The position numbers and the translations under genes were made by a program. This document shows positions 14,499-14,680 of a stretch of 14,680 nucleotides of DNA, one piece after another. The notes beneath the pieces are model-generated. The model saw only the letters and a list, made by a program, of their open reading frames with translations. It did not search any database and had not been told where the DNA came from. Positions within the stretch are counted from its first letter, which is position 1. The number at the start of each line of letters is the position of its first letter. This DNA comes from Tepidimonas sp. (GTDB lineage: Bacteria > Pseudomonadota > Gammaproteobacteria > Burkholderiales > Burkholderiaceae_C), in assembly GCA_025054905.1 (NCBI GenBank), contig JANWZF010000272.1:1-14680 (forward strand). The letters run 5' to 3'.

Positions 14499-14680
14499 GG
14501 GCTGGTCAGGACAGTCCGAGGCGGTTGCGGGGCCAGCAGCTGGTGCAGCCAGCCGTCGACGGCGTCCTCGATCAGATCGAGCGCGTGCTCGAACGCGGCC
14601 GGCCCGCCCGTGTAGGGGTCGGGAATCTCGTGCGCCGCGTAGCGCTGGCCAAAGCGCGCCAGCCGGTGAATCTTGAACCG
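14495..14680 (-). CDS. low-molecular-weight protein tyrosine phosphatase, C-terminal part
   Basis: The last 61 codons of a gene that enters from beyond the right edge. The reading ends ...RFGQRYAAHEIPDPYTGGPA, then FEHALDLIEDAVDGWLHQL and a short tail to TGA at 14495-14497. DPYTGG corresponds to the DPYYGG motif of low-molecular-weight phosphatases, whose aspartate is the general acid. The second tyrosine is replaced by threonine. The FEHALDLIEDA helix after it is also typical. The catalytic CX5R loop is N-terminal and lies outside the window, so activity cannot be judged. In bacteria this family dephosphorylates tyrosine kinases for exopolysaccharide export or acts in stress responses. The stop overlaps the CoA-transferase start by four bases. 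Confidence 0.85.
   Translation of the reverse strand, partial: RFKIHRLARFGQRYAAHEIPDPYTGGPAAFEHALDLIEDAVDGWLHQLLAPQPPRTVLTSP

Noticed and set aside
12675..14615. 646-codon open frame on the plus strand across pgi, the CoA-transferase and the phosphatase
   Set aside because: It spans three genes of the opposite strand that carry clear motifs. The translation has no family features and its composition is that of an antisense frame.
1..14680. mobile elements, CRISPR arrays, tRNA or rRNA genes
   Set aside because: On reading both strands I saw no transposase or integrase motifs, direct-repeat arrays, or tRNA cloverleaf. Base composition is even across the window. A tRNAscan or repeat search would settle it.

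Overview
This window looks like ordinary chromosomal core sequence from a high-GC betaproteobacterium, most likely Burkholderiales and probably a Comamonadaceae-like lineage. The clues are the run recG-oxyR-ubiA, a very G/C-biased third codon position, and the style of the GGDEF and PAS proteins. The genus cannot be fixed from the sequence alone. I see no mobile element, CRISPR array, tRNA, rRNA or sign of recent transfer, and coding density is close to complete. No stretch of more than about 180 bases lacks a gene.

Left part (1-2724): two convergent cyclic-di-GMP genes. The first (+) is a multi-pass membrane protein with a GGEEF diguanylate cyclase domain and an intact RxxD inhibitory site. 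The second (-) is soluble, with two tandem PAS-like sensor modules and a GGDEF domain that lacks the RxxD site. A perfect 14-bp palindrome of TetR-operator style lies just upstream of the first gene.

Middle part (2725-6867, + strand): recG (replication-fork repair helicase), oxyR (peroxide-sensing LysR regulator with both redox cysteines at E. coli numbering, C199 and C208) and ubiA (ubiquinone prenyltransferase). They are tightly packed. oxyR has its own plausible promoter overlapping the 3' end of recG.

Right part (6892-14680, all - strand, so transcribed from right to left): a truncated low-molecular-weight protein tyrosine phosphatase, a CaiB/BaiF CoA-transferase, pgi, ppc, a HexR-like RpiR/SIS regulator, and proC. 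The phosphatase and CoA-transferase genes share an ATGA overlap. pgi and ppc are 17 bases apart. The regulator and proC overlap by 8 bases. This is a central-carbon neighbourhood: glucose-6-phosphate isomerase, anaplerotic PEP carboxylase, a sugar-phosphate-responsive regulator and proline synthesis. It meets ubiA head-on at a hairpin whose two arms contain the stop codons of both genes.

I did not find an undescribed system. The points most worth a second look are small: the hairpin that abuts the recG start codon, the operator-like palindromes, the shared-stop hairpin between ubiA and proC, and the gap-free internal PAS duplication in the second diguanylate cyclase.
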